Shown here one piece after another: positions 24,490 to 32,292 of a DNA stretch of 64,000 nucleotides. The stretch spans positions 1 to 64,000 of the forward strand of contig JAEUWC010000026.1 of NCBI GenBank assembly GCA_016786465.1. Direction: 5' to 3'. The notes under the pieces are model-generated. The model had not been told where the DNA came from, made no database searches, and worked only from the letters and a program-made list of their open reading frames with translations. Source of the DNA: Bdellovibrionales bacterium (GTDB lineage Bacteria; Bdellovibrionota; UBA1018). The first letter of the stretch is position 1. Each line of letters opens with the position of its first letter. A program made the position numbers and the translations under genes.

Positions 24490-24963
24490 ATGTTCGCGAA
24501 CATGTTTATGAAATCTAAGTTTACGGCTGCTACCTTCACCGCGGTCTGCGCGCTTGCTTTTGCGTCGTGCACCAAAGGCTGCGGAAACTCGGGCAGCGGC
24601 ACCGCTGACACGGCATCGAATCCTGCCGCAGCTGCAATGGCGGACCTAAAGATCGACGACGTGAAGACCGGTGACGGCGCAGAAGCCGTGGCTGGAAAAG
24701 TTGTGGTCGTTCATTACACAGGCACCCTGACCGATGGAAAGAAGTTCGATTCTTCTGTCGACCGCGGTTCTCCTTTCAAATTTACACTGGGCGCTGGACA
24801 AGTCATCCAGGGCTGGGACAAAGGCGTTGCAGGAATGAAAGTCGGCGGCAAGCGCAAGCTGACGATTCCTCCTGCCTTGGGTTATGGCGAGCGCGGCGCT
24901 GGCGGAGTCATTCCTCCAAACGCAACGCTGGTCTTCGATGTTGAATTGCTTGGCGTGGAATAA
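24490..24963 (+). CDS. FKBP-type peptidyl-prolyl isomerase lipoprotein
   Basis: A 157-residue protein with a signal peptide and lipobox (FAS-C27), then an Ala/Ser linker and a complete FKBP domain: [70 protein letters not shown], with the active-site Tyr, Phe, Asp, Trp and Ile positions conserved. It catalyses prolyl isomerisation during folding of periplasmic proteins. AAGGAG lies six bases before ATG 24490. The histone gene follows after 25 nt and probably shares its transcript. Confidence 0.93.
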   Translation: MFANMFMKSKFTAATFTAVCALAFASCTKGCGNSGSGTADTASNPAAAAMADLKIDDVKTGDGAEAVAGKVVVVHYTGTLTDGKKFDSSVDRGSPFKFTLGAGQVIQGWDKGVAGMKVGGKRKLTIPPALGYGERGAGGVIPPNATLVFDVELLGVE

Positions 24964-24988
24964 CGAAAGAACGAAAGGACCAAACAAG

Positions 24989-25195
24989 ATGGACAATCAG
25001 GATCAAGGCGCTGGCGGTGAAATTCTAGTCGTTGCATCAAAGTTGAAAGGCTACATCCGCGACAAAAGCGGCATGAACACTTCAGCTGCGGTGATGCCTG
25101 CTCTTTCTGGCAAGATTCGCGCACTTTGCGACCAAGCCATTGAGAACGCGAAAAAAGACGGACGCAAAACCGTCATGGATCGCGACTTCGGCTAA
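24989..25195 (+). CDS. Bacterial histone (HBb-type, single histone fold)
   Basis: A 68-residue protein that forms almost only a histone fold: helix 1 ILVVASKLKGYIRDK (12-26), helix 2 SAAVMPALSGKIRALCDQAIENAKKD (32-57), and the diagnostic R59-K60-T61 loop before the short third helix (VMDRDFG). GRKT-V-x-x-x-D is the same closing motif as archaeal histones and Bdellovibrio HBb, a major chromatin protein reported to bind DNA end-on. The N terminus is a flexible acidic stretch (MDNQDQGAGG). AAAGGA precedes the ATG. Same strand as the FKBP gene, followed by a strong terminator. Confidence 0.85.
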   Translation: MDNQDQGAGGEILVVASKLKGYIRDKSGMNTSAAVMPALSGKIRALCDQAIENAKKDGRKTVMDRDFG

Positions 25196-25208
25196 AAGTC
25201 TGAACTTC

Positions 25209-25245
25209 AAGGGGCGTCCCGTTCAATCGGGGCGCCCCTTTTTTT
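25209..25245 (+). terminator. Strong Rho-independent terminator after the histone gene
   Basis: AAGGGGCG-T-CCCG (25209-25221), loop TTCAAT, CGGG-G-CGCCCCTT (25228-25240) and a run of seven T ending at 25245. The start codon of the globin gene follows with no gap. Confidence 0.9.
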
Positions 25246-25659
25246 ATGCACTTCGAAACTCCGAACCAAAAAAAACTTCGCACGATTTGGGCTTCACTGG
25301 GAAATACTCCCACCGAAGCCGAAGTACGCCTTCAAGAAATCCTAGTCGACTTTTACGAAACCCAGGCACGCGATGTTTTGATTGGATTCTTTTTCACGGG
25401 TCGGGATTTAGTCACGATTGCAACCCACCAAAAGTCTTTTTTGATGAAGGCCATGGGGGTGACCCCCACATTCCAAGGAAAGGTCCCCGCAAAAGCCCAC
25501 ACCGATCTGCCCCCGATCCTGTCAGGACACTTTGATCGGCGTCTGGTCCTGCTGGCCGAAGTTCTAAAGCGCCATGGAATGGCGGATAAGGATATCCGAA
25601 TTTGGGTGGGTTTCGAGGCTTCTTTTCGCGAAGTGATCGTATCCCAGCCCCCTGCCTAA
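25246..25659 (+). CDS. Truncated hemoglobin (group III-like)
   Basis: A 137-residue 2/2 globin. The B-E region FYETQARDVLIGFFFTGRDLVTIATHQKSFLMKAMG has the usual aromatic cluster; KAHTDLPPILSGHFDRRLVLLAEVL holds the likely proximal His (in KAHTDLP) and the HFDR pattern of group III; IRIWVGFEASFREVIV closes helix H. These proteins bind oxygen or nitric oxide, or handle redox chemistry. The ATG abuts the T run of the histone terminator, so its transcription is unclear: read-through or an unseen leaderless promoter inside the hairpin. Confidence 0.75.
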   Translation: MHFETPNQKKLRTIWASLGNTPTEAEVRLQEILVDFYETQARDVLIGFFFTGRDLVTIATHQKSFLMKAMGVTPTFQGKVPAKAHTDLPPILSGHFDRRLVLLAEVLKRHGMADKDIRIWVGFEASFREVIVSQPPA

Positions 25660-25739
25660 AACCTAGGCATGGCGGGCCTTCTAGACCCCCTTAAGACCCC
25701 TTTAAAGACGATCTAAGGATACGAAAAGACGCGGTTTTC

Positions 25740-25755
25740 TGGCACATCCCCTGCT
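25740..25755 (+). promoter_or_regulatory. Probable sigma-54 (-24/-12) promoter
   Basis: TGGCACATCCCCTGCT matches TGGCAC-R-N4-TTGCW with one mismatch (C for the first T of TTGC) and keeps the invariant GG and GC ten bases apart. The predicted start, about 12 nt after GC, is near 25766, two bases before ATG 25768. A weak sigma-70 alternative is TTTTCT-16-TAGGTC. Confidence 0.5.
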
Positions 25756-25767
25756 TTAGGTCTAAGC

Positions 25768-27009
25768 ATGAAGACCTTGTTTGCATTGTCGATGTTGGCC
25801 TGGGTCGCCCCTGCCCTGACCCCATCCGCCCAGGCTGTGACCCACACGGGTGAAATCTTTGCCACCGATCTTCATGGCCAAGTTTTGACACGTTTTTACA
25901 AAGCCCCAAGCGACGATGCCGATCGTACGGTGGTTTATTACTTTCCAAAATCCGTTCGCAACGTCCGCGCGGGCGCAAAGCCGCGCAAGACTTTATTCTT
26001 TTTACACGGCGGCGGATTCGACACCGCCGATGATGCTTCCGCCACCGCACAAGGCATAAGCCGAATTGAAAGCTTCATTCCGTATGCCGAAGAAAACAAA
26101 GTCATCCTGATCTTTCCCACCAGCGCTTACGGATGGAACGCTCACACGTCTTATTTTCTTCGTCACCTGGTTCGTGACTGCCAAGCCCAGTTGGCGATTG
26201 ACGATGACCACATGGTCTTGGCCGGACAATCCATGGGGGGAATGGGAATTTCTCGCGAGTACCCTTGGCTGACCGACCTGTTTTCAGGATTTCTAGGAAT
26301 GTCTTCTGGAACGCAGCCGTCGATGGTGAAGGAAAACCTGCTTTTGCCTTACTTAAACGGAACTCCTTACATTCAAATGAATCCCAAGGACGACGAACAC
26401 TTCGCGGACTTTGACGATCTGATGCGAAAATTCAAAACCGAACTGGAAGCCGTCGAAACCAAGTACGGGCGTACAGCAACTTTTGAATTGGTTTTTCGTG
26501 AAGGCGGACATAATTTTGCGCCCCATATGGAAAAGGTCGAAACCCAACTGGACCGGCTTTTTCAAGTTCCTAAGAATCGTTTCCCCAAGTTTTTTCTTTC
26601 CCGCTTGGATCGCGTGAATCGGGTGGCAACGACCGCACAGCTTTCAAAAACGGAAACCGACGCAGCTGGCGTGAAGACCACAGTGACCAAGACCGCAATC
26701 GTCCCCAAGGTTGAAGCTCAGGTGGATGAAACCTTTTGGATTCAGGTCAAAAATTTTAAGAACGAAACACCACCCGCGCCCCCAAGCAGTGAAAGGCTTC
26801 TTCTTTTAGTCGAAGTGCAAGGCCAGGAAATTCGCCTAACCCGACGGGAAGACACCTTGAAGCCCGCAGTGGCGCTTTTGGATCTGAATTCCCGGCTGAT
26901 TCGAATGAACCAACCCGTCACCGTCACGGTGGACGGCAAGGTCGTTTTTCATGGAAAAGTCAGTCGACGCACAAAGCTTTCAGTGCCGCTTGACGCGTCG
27001 TCGCCTTAG
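25768..27009 (+). CDS. Exported esterase/hydrolase with C-terminal extension
   Basis: A 413-residue protein with a signal peptide (cleavage after AQA, near residue 23). The alpha/beta hydrolase domain shows the oxyanion segment LFFLHGGGFD, nucleophile LAGQSMGGMG, an acid loop near NPKDDEHFADFDD and His in REGGHNFAPH, as in PHB-depolymerase or feruloyl-esterase-like (D-/esterase D) enzymes. Residues from about 275 form a separate beta-rich domain, perhaps for binding. It would attack esters in the periplasm or prey. Its promoter looks sigma-54 dependent. It overlaps the top6A gene tail-to-tail by 4 bp. Confidence 0.65.
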   Translation: MKTLFALSMLAWVAPALTPSAQAVTHTGEIFATDLHGQVLTRFYKAPSDDADRTVVYYFPKSVRNVRAGAKPRKTLFFLHGGGFDTADDASATAQGISRIESFIPYAEENKVILIFPTSAYGWNAHTSYFLRHLVRDCQAQLAIDDDHMVLAGQSMGGMGISREYPWLTDLFSGFLGMSSGTQPSMVKENLLLPYLNGTPYIQMNPKDDEHFADFDDLMRKFKTELEAVETKYGRTATFELVFREGGHNFAPHMEKVETQLDRLFQVPKNRFPKFFLSRLDRVNRVATTAQLSKTETDAAGVKTTVTKTAIVPKVEAQVDETFWIQVKNFKNETPPAPPSSERLLLLVEVQGQEIRLTRREDTLKPAVALLDLNSRLIRMNQPVTVTVDGKVVFHGKVSRRTKLSVPLDASSP

Positions 27010-28163
27010 ACGTAATCGCCGCGCTTGATTTTTTCGACGATGATCTTTTCCGGCATCGTTGGATCACGTGGATCGACAGTGAAATACGCCTGCTGTTCGC
27101 AACGACGCTTGTGTTCCAAAAGCCATTTTAGAATCTGGGTCAGACCCTTGTTCTTCTTGTCCAAGAAAAACGGATCGTTCTTCATCGCATCAGAAGCTTT
27201 TTTAAGGGCACGAACTTCTTGGGCGTCATTTTCCTTAACCGGGTAATCGTTCAGGTCGTATTTTTTGATGTCTTCAGGCAAAACCCCCAAAAATCGAACT
27301 TCCGGGGCGGAAAAATCTTCGTTTCGAATCAAAGACGAAGCCGAACCGGCCTTCAGCGTACGAAAAATGTTTTGCATCGTGTACGCGTCCAGATCGCCGT
27401 AAAAATACAGGGGCACGCGCAGCTGATCCTGGATCAACTTGCACCATCCGCGAACGGCGTTGGACGGAACACCGCCGGCGCCCATCAAAATCGAATTGTG
27501 TCGCTTGGTAAAACCGTTGGCGACCAGGGTATTTGCGGTACCTTCGGATTCCACGATCAGGCAAAAGTCGATTTTCTTTTTCGCCGACAGCTTTAAATTT
27601 TGCGGCCGGTTCTTGGGCTGAAACGGCGAAGTCCCAAGTTTAGACAAATCGACAACGGCTTTATCCCCATCGGGAAGTGTTTCAGTAACGACCAACTGCT
27701 GCGAATAGGTCTGCCCGCCGCGATCGTTCGCATAGCAATTCAGTTCTTCGCGGTAGCATTCCAAAAGTTCACAGATAAAATCGATGATTTCATCGGATTC
27801 ATCTTGGTCGGCAAAGTCCAATGGCTTCAAGTCGGGGTTGTGCTTAATTTCACCTTTGGAAATATAGTACAATTCCCTTTTCGTGTTCACTGCACCGGTG
27901 TCCAGGTTTCGAAGCAAGATTTCCAACATGAAAATCGCTCGAGACATTTTCTTCACCGAACTGACGTTCAATTCAGTTGCGACTTTCTTGGATCCAGGCG
28001 TGAAAAACCCCACCTTGTGGTTATAGATGGCGTTATCCAAAGAACACTTGGTTGCGTACAAAACGGGGCGCTTGGCGCGTTCCAGATCCTGAAGCAAGCG
28101 ATTGCAAAGGTCTTTGCTTAATTTTGGGATTTCATCACTGCTGGACATCAGATTTTTTGACAT
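27006..28163 (-). CDS. top6A: DNA topoisomerase VI subunit A (Spo11-like)
   Basis: A 385-residue type IIB topoisomerase cleavage subunit. The winged-helix/5Y-CAP part has TKRELYYISKG (residues 94-104) with the catalytic tyrosine at Y99 or Y100. The Toprim domain has the metal-binding Glu in LIVESEGTANTL (E205/E207) and D257-x-D259 in YFYGDLDAYT. Together with subunit B it makes a transient double-strand break with 2-nt overhangs, passes another duplex and reseals, relaxing and decatenating DNA. The gene sits 1 nt after the top6B stop, a clear operon. Topo VI is standard in archaea and plants and scattered in bacteria. Confidence 0.9.
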   Translation of the reverse strand: MSKNLMSSSDEIPKLSKDLCNRLLQDLERAKRPVLYATKCSLDNAIYNHKVGFFTPGSKKVATELNVSSVKKMSRAIFMLEILLRNLDTGAVNTKRELYYISKGEIKHNPDLKPLDFADQDESDEIIDFICELLECYREELNCYANDRGGQTYSQQLVVTETLPDGDKAVVDLSKLGTSPFQPKNRPQNLKLSAKKKIDFCLIVESEGTANTLVANGFTKRHNSILMGAGGVPSNAVRGWCKLIQDQLRVPLYFYGDLDAYTMQNIFRTLKAGSASSLIRNEDFSAPEVRFLGVLPEDIKKYDLNDYPVKENDAQEVRALKKASDAMKNDPFFLDKKNKGLTQILKWLLEHKRRCEQQAYFTVDPRDPTMPEKIIVEKIKRGDYV

Positions 28164-28164
28164 A

Positions 28165-29982
28165 TTACGCCTCGACCTCGGCTTCTGCGGCCTTCTTTGA
28201 ATTCTTCTGGGATGCTTTTGCGGTCTGTTCTTCTAGAACATCATGCGCAGCTTTCAATTCTTTTTCCGTGTCACGAGCATCGCGTCCCAAAAGCTTGGCA
28301 ATGCCGTCTTCGGCTTTCTTGCGACGTGAATCGCTGGCCTTGGTGATTCGCGCCAAACCTGCGACCAAAATGGGGCAGAATTGCTCAATATGGCGAAGCT
28401 TTTCTTCCAGTTCGTTCGCCTTCACTTCTTTGCGAATATGCTTGGAAAGACGCTGACCCGACTGAATCAATGCGCGGCGAATTTCTTCAACCAATTCGTC
28501 TGATCCATCGATGGTTTCTTTGGACGCGTTTTTGAACCGAATAAACGGCGAAACCACCGAAACGGCGATGATGTAAGGACCTTGCGGAAGCGATTCTTTC
28601 GGTTGTCCAAGCCCGTACGCGCGCCAGTTCACCGACTGAATGGCGTGAACAATGGCGCAAGCGGATTTATCAAACTGCAACGGCACTCGGTTCGCAAAAC
28701 GAAGGACTTGAACCGGAGCATCGGCTTCAATGCTTCGGTCTTCTAAGCGCGCTACTGCGACTTCAATTTGAACGGGCTTGAAATCACAGATCGTGGGCTT
28801 TCTTGAAACGACTGAAAAAAAGTCGATTGCTCCCAAGCGCTTGATGCTTTTTGCCATCGCATCTTCACCAATCGACAAAACCGACTTGGTCGATGGCGCC
28901 ATCAAAGGAATGTTTTGAATGGCCATGAAAAGTTCTTTGAATTCACTTTCATGAAGGGAATCCACCAGCTTTTCAAAAATGCCGTTTTTGATCCCGGCTG
29001 CGTTCAGTTCCTTAAGCGTGCCTTCATGGACCCGCGAAAACCCTTTTTTTAGCCAGGCTCCGACTTTGACGCGTCCGAAAAGATGGGAATGCGCAATGAA
29101 TTCTCCAAGCTTCATCGTGTGCGGATGGGGTTCGACTGCAGATGGAATTTCAGGAACGGTGTTGGAAACCCTTTCAACCGTGTGAAGTTCCATTTCGGGA
29201 AGCTTATAATGCAAAGTTAAATGCGGGTTCACCAGGGTCGTGCCGTTCAAATAACTGATCAAGCCTGCTTCGCCGTTCAATTGAATGCGGCCGTCGATCA
29301 GAAATTCGACTGAAGTCCCGTGCGGTTTTTCCCAATCGACGGAATCTTTTTCTTTCAAGACCCCTGTGTTGTTCTTGATGTCGACTTCAACGATGCAACG
29401 CACAGCCTTGCGCATCTTTTCAGTCTTGGTGACCACGCGGGCGCCCACGGCCGAAGTCAATTGTGCCCATGTGGTTGCGGCCGAAATCCCAATCCCCTGC
29501 TGACCGCGAGAACATCGGCCGCGACCGAACTTGGAAGACGCCAGGTATTCTCCGAAAACTTTCGGTACGTCTTCAGGGTCAATTCCCGGACCGTTGTCTT
29601 CGACACGAATGCGGACCTGATCTGAATTCTTCAATGAACCCGGGCCCACTTTTTCGACCGTTACAGTGACTTCAGGCAAAATTCCGTTTTCTTCGCAGGC
29701 GTCTAGGCTGTTATCGACGGCTTCTTTCAAAGTCGTCAGGACTGCTTTGACTTGGGACGAAAAGCCGACTTGCTGCAGGTTTTTGGAAAAATATTCGGCG
29801 GTGCTGGATGTCGTGATTCCCTTTTTCGAGGAACTGGACGACTTTGCCTGCTGAATCGCGGCTGATTCTTCGGCCGATTCCTTGGTTTTTGTGGCCTTTG
29901 GAGCAGCCGCCTTCTTGTCCGACGCTTTTGCTTTGGTGGCTGGAGCGGATTTCTTGGGTTGGGATTTCTTCGCCATATCCAT
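28165..29982 (-). CDS. top6B: DNA topoisomerase VI subunit B with H1-like N-terminal tail
   Basis: A 605-residue ATPase subunit of topoisomerase VI. The GHKL ATPase reads LTTLKEAVDNSLDACEENGILPE (N box), VEDNGPGIDPEDVPKVFGEYLASSKF (G1) and SRGQQGIGISAATTWAQLT (G2); the H2TH region and the transducer with switch lysine follow to about residue 540. The first 55 residues are a Lys/Ala/Ser/Pro-rich disordered tail resembling histone H1 tails, and the C terminus is again charged and Ala/Glu/Lys-rich; neither is part of the archaeal core. ATG at 29976 (third residue) is an alternative start. Divergent from the DEAD-box gene. Confidence 0.93.
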   Translation of the reverse strand: MDMAKKSQPKKSAPATKAKASDKKAAAPKATKTKESAEESAAIQQAKSSSSSKKGITTSSTAEYFSKNLQQVGFSSQVKAVLTTLKEAVDNSLDACEENGILPEVTVTVEKVGPGSLKNSDQVRIRVEDNGPGIDPEDVPKVFGEYLASSKFGRGRCSRGQQGIGISAATTWAQLTSAVGARVVTKTEKMRKAVRCIVEVDIKNNTGVLKEKDSVDWEKPHGTSVEFLIDGRIQLNGEAGLISYLNGTTLVNPHLTLHYKLPEMELHTVERVSNTVPEIPSAVEPHPHTMKLGEFIAHSHLFGRVKVGAWLKKGFSRVHEGTLKELNAAGIKNGIFEKLVDSLHESEFKELFMAIQNIPLMAPSTKSVLSIGEDAMAKSIKRLGAIDFFSVVSRKPTICDFKPVQIEVAVARLEDRSIEADAPVQVLRFANRVPLQFDKSACAIVHAIQSVNWRAYGLGQPKESLPQGPYIIAVSVVSPFIRFKNASKETIDGSDELVEEIRRALIQSGQRLSKHIRKEVKANELEEKLRHIEQFCPILVAGLARITKASDSRRKKAEDGIAKLLGRDARDTEKELKAAHDVLEEQTAKASQKNSKKAAEAEVEA

Positions 29983-30087
29983 GGATTGAAACAGATGAAA
30001 GAAGTCCGGTCAACGAATGTCAGAATTGGATTTGCCGACGCAAAGGCGTGCATTCCGATCAGATTTAGTTTACCGTGGTCACAAATC

Positions 30088-31542
30088 ATGTCGCAGAACA
30101 CCGAACCCACAGCCGCTCCGGCTACGCCCCCTGGTCCTGAAGCGCCTCAAGCTCCTGCTACTTGGGAAGATTTAGGCCTGAGCAAAGATGTTTTAGAAAT
30201 CGTATCTAAGGCCGGCTACACCGCGCCTACGCCGATTCAGGCAAAATCGATTCCTCTGGCGCTGGATCGTTATGACTTGATCGCGTCAGCGCAGACTGGA
30301 ACTGGCAAGACCGCAAGTTTCGTCCTTCCGATGATCGATCGCTTTGCCGGCAAAGAAGGAACCTACGGGCTGATCTTGGCGCCCACGCGCGAAATCGCGC
30401 TTCAGATTCAAGACACGATCAAAATATTCGGGGGCCCGTTGGGGATCCGATCCTGTGTCTTGATCGGCGGCGTGGACTACAAGATTGATGCAGCCGCACT
30501 GAACGCTTATCCGCAAATCATTGTCGCAACCCCAGGACGTCTTTGCGATCACCTGGACCGAGGCAATGTTTGGCTGGAATTCATCCAGATGGTCGTCTTG
30601 GACGAAGCGGACCGAATGCTGGACATGGGGTTTTCAGATCAGCTGAACCGAATCATGAGCGAAGTCCCGGATCGCCGGCAGACGCTTCTTTTTTCGGCAA
30701 CTTTTAGCGCGCCAGTGGAAAAGTTGGCTCGGAAAATCATGTATGAACCCGAACGGATCGCCATTGGACGCCCGACCGCGACGGCGTCGACTGTGGAACA
30801 GTCCGTTCTTTGGGTCATGGAAGAAGATAAGAACCGCGAACTTCGTCGACTGATTCGAAATGAAACAGGAAGCATCATCGTATTTGCTAGGTCCAAGGAC
30901 AAGGCCACCCGGATCTGGCGTTCGCTTCATAGCAATGGTTATTACGACGCGACCTATATTCATTCCGACCGATTGCAATCGCACCGGGAACAGGCGCTGA
31001 ATGAATTTCGCGAAGGAAAGTACCGAATTCTGATTGCAACGGACGTTGCCGGTCGCGGAATTCATGTCGATGGCGTGGCTCATGTCATCAATTTTGATTT
31101 ACCGATGGAACCCGAAGACTACGTTCACCGAATTGGACGCACGGGTCGCGCTGAAATGTCGGGCAAAGCCACAAGTTTTGTAACCCCGATGGATCGCGGA
31201 AAACTGAAAGAAATTCTGGCGCTGGTCAAAAGGGAAATCCCCGAAAAGCTGACCGACGGCTACCCAAAGTCGAAAACTTTGGCCGGAGGATCCGGTGATT
31301 CCGATCGCGGCTCGAGCTATGGCGGCCGCGGTGGTGGTGGCAGCGGCGGAGGCGGTCGTTCACATCGATCGCACGGCGGACGTCCTAGTGGTGGCAGCAG
31401 CAGCGGCGGCCCTGGCGGCGGCGGTGGTGGTGGTGGTGGTGGACGCAGGCCTCGTCGCGGTGGGCGTGGTGGCAGCGGCGGAGGCGGCCCTTCAGGTGGG
31501 GGTCGTTCAACCGGAAACACCGGCGGTCCGGCTTCGACCTAA
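30088..31542 (+). CDS. DEAD-box RNA helicase with Gly/Arg-rich tail (RhlE-like)
   Basis: A 484-residue ATP-dependent RNA helicase with all motifs in order: Q motif PTPIQ, I AQTGTGKT, Ia PTREIALQ, Ib TPGR, II DEAD, III SAT, V ATDVAGRGIH, VI HRIGRTGRAE, ending near residue 385. The remaining about 85 residues are a low-complexity tail of Gly, Ser and Arg with RGG and RRPRRGG clusters and a run of ten Gly, a type that binds RNA and often drives condensation or cold-adapted RNA remodelling. ATG at 30088 has no ribosome site; the open frame extends upstream without similarity. Confidence 0.9.
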   Translation: MSQNTEPTAAPATPPGPEAPQAPATWEDLGLSKDVLEIVSKAGYTAPTPIQAKSIPLALDRYDLIASAQTGTGKTASFVLPMIDRFAGKEGTYGLILAPTREIALQIQDTIKIFGGPLGIRSCVLIGGVDYKIDAAALNAYPQIIVATPGRLCDHLDRGNVWLEFIQMVVLDEADRMLDMGFSDQLNRIMSEVPDRRQTLLFSATFSAPVEKLARKIMYEPERIAIGRPTATASTVEQSVLWVMEEDKNRELRRLIRNETGSIIVFARSKDKATRIWRSLHSNGYYDATYIHSDRLQSHREQALNEFREGKYRILIATDVAGRGIHVDGVAHVINFDLPMEPEDYVHRIGRTGRAEMSGKATSFVTPMDRGKLKEILALVKREIPEKLTDGYPKSKTLAGGSGDSDRGSSYGGRGGGGSGGGGRSHRSHGGRPSGGSSSGGPGGGGGGGGGGRRPRRGGRGGSGGGGPSGGGRSTGNTGGPAST

Positions 31543-31552
31543 TTTTTGGTCG

Positions 31553-31704
31553 CTGTGCAGCTGTCGGAACTGTGTCGGAACTGTGTCGGAACTGTGTCGA
31601 AAGTGACCCTGGGATCCAAACCCGACAGACTTCCGACAACTGCACAGAGGCGTTCGCGTGGCCTACGTAAAACGGTTTCCGACAGACTTCCGACAACTGA
31701 GCTG
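31553..31704. repeat. Cluster of TGTCGGAA tandem and inverted repeats
   Basis: Three perfect copies plus one decayed copy of the 11-bp unit TGTCGGAACTG (31562-31605) are followed by two inverted copies of a related 25-bp block (31622-31647 and 31679-31704, containing GACAGACTTCCGACAACTG). The left array with CTGTGCAG and the first right copy can form a long imperfect hairpin. The stretch between the helicase stop and the promoter at 31726 holds no protein gene. Confidence 0.75.
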
Positions 31705-31725
31705 AGGCCGAGGCCCACTGGCCCA

Positions 31726-31754
31726 CTGGCATTTTTCAAAAATCGGCCTAGAAT
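31726..31754 (+). promoter_or_regulatory. Promoter, leaderless layout
   Basis: CTGGCA (31726-31731), 17-bp spacer, TAGAAT (31749-31754), then 7 nt to ATG 31762. Confidence 0.5.
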
Positions 31755-31761
31755 TATAGGT

Positions 31762-32181
31762 ATGAAAACCTTTTGCGGATTGATCGCCCTTTCGCTAGTG
31801 ACCCTTGGACCGACCGCCCCAACTGCCCACGCCGAAGGCGAAGCCTGCTGGAAAAAAGTCAGCAAGAACTTTGGCGAAAGAAATGCCGTCATGAAAAAGG
31901 GATTCAAATGCGCATCCGGAACCGTTCAAACCCTGGTCGCGCAACAGGGCCTACCGTCCCAAGCGATGAACAAAGACATCGTCAACACCAACGCGCCAAA
32001 GGCCACCGCGACTTATTGCGTGATCTTGGGCAACAAACTGACCCAGCCGTGGTTCAAAGACGAAAAAGAATGTTCAAAATCGCCGGATCCACAACCCGGC
32101 GCAGCGCCCGGAATGCACGGCGCGCCTGGACCAAAAAAGAAAAAGGGCTTCCTTAAAAAGATCTTTAAGAAAAACAGCTGA
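31762..32181 (+). CDS. Small exported basic protein
   Basis: A 139-residue protein with signal peptide (cleavage after AHA, near residue 23). The mature part has four cysteines and ends in a strongly basic, proline-containing tail (PGPKKKKGFLKKIFKKNS). The tail could bind membranes or nucleic acid. A leaderless promoter fixes the start; the frame is open further upstream through the repeat cluster but that part is not coding. Family not recognised. Confidence 0.55.
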   Translation: MKTFCGLIALSLVTLGPTAPTAHAEGEACWKKVSKNFGERNAVMKKGFKCASGTVQTLVAQQGLPSQAMNKDIVNTNAPKATATYCVILGNKLTQPWFKDEKECSKSPDPQPGAAPGMHGAPGPKKKKGFLKKIFKKNS

Positions 32182-32292
32182 AACGGCTGAAGCAGCTGAA
32201 GCGCCTGATCACCACCCGGCGAAAGTCGATACCCAGCACGCTCCGCAGCCCTGCAGTCCCGTAGCAGTTCTACGCAGGTCGTTTAGCCACCC

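Noticed and set aside
31562-31605. Short CRISPR-like repeat array
   Set aside because: The units are directly adjacent 11-bp tandems without spacers; no cas genes are present.
31295-31606. Low-complexity frames on either strand over the helicase 3' end
   Set aside because: They are other-frame readings of the Gly-rich repeat-like codons and give artificial Val/Ala- or Pro-rich peptides.
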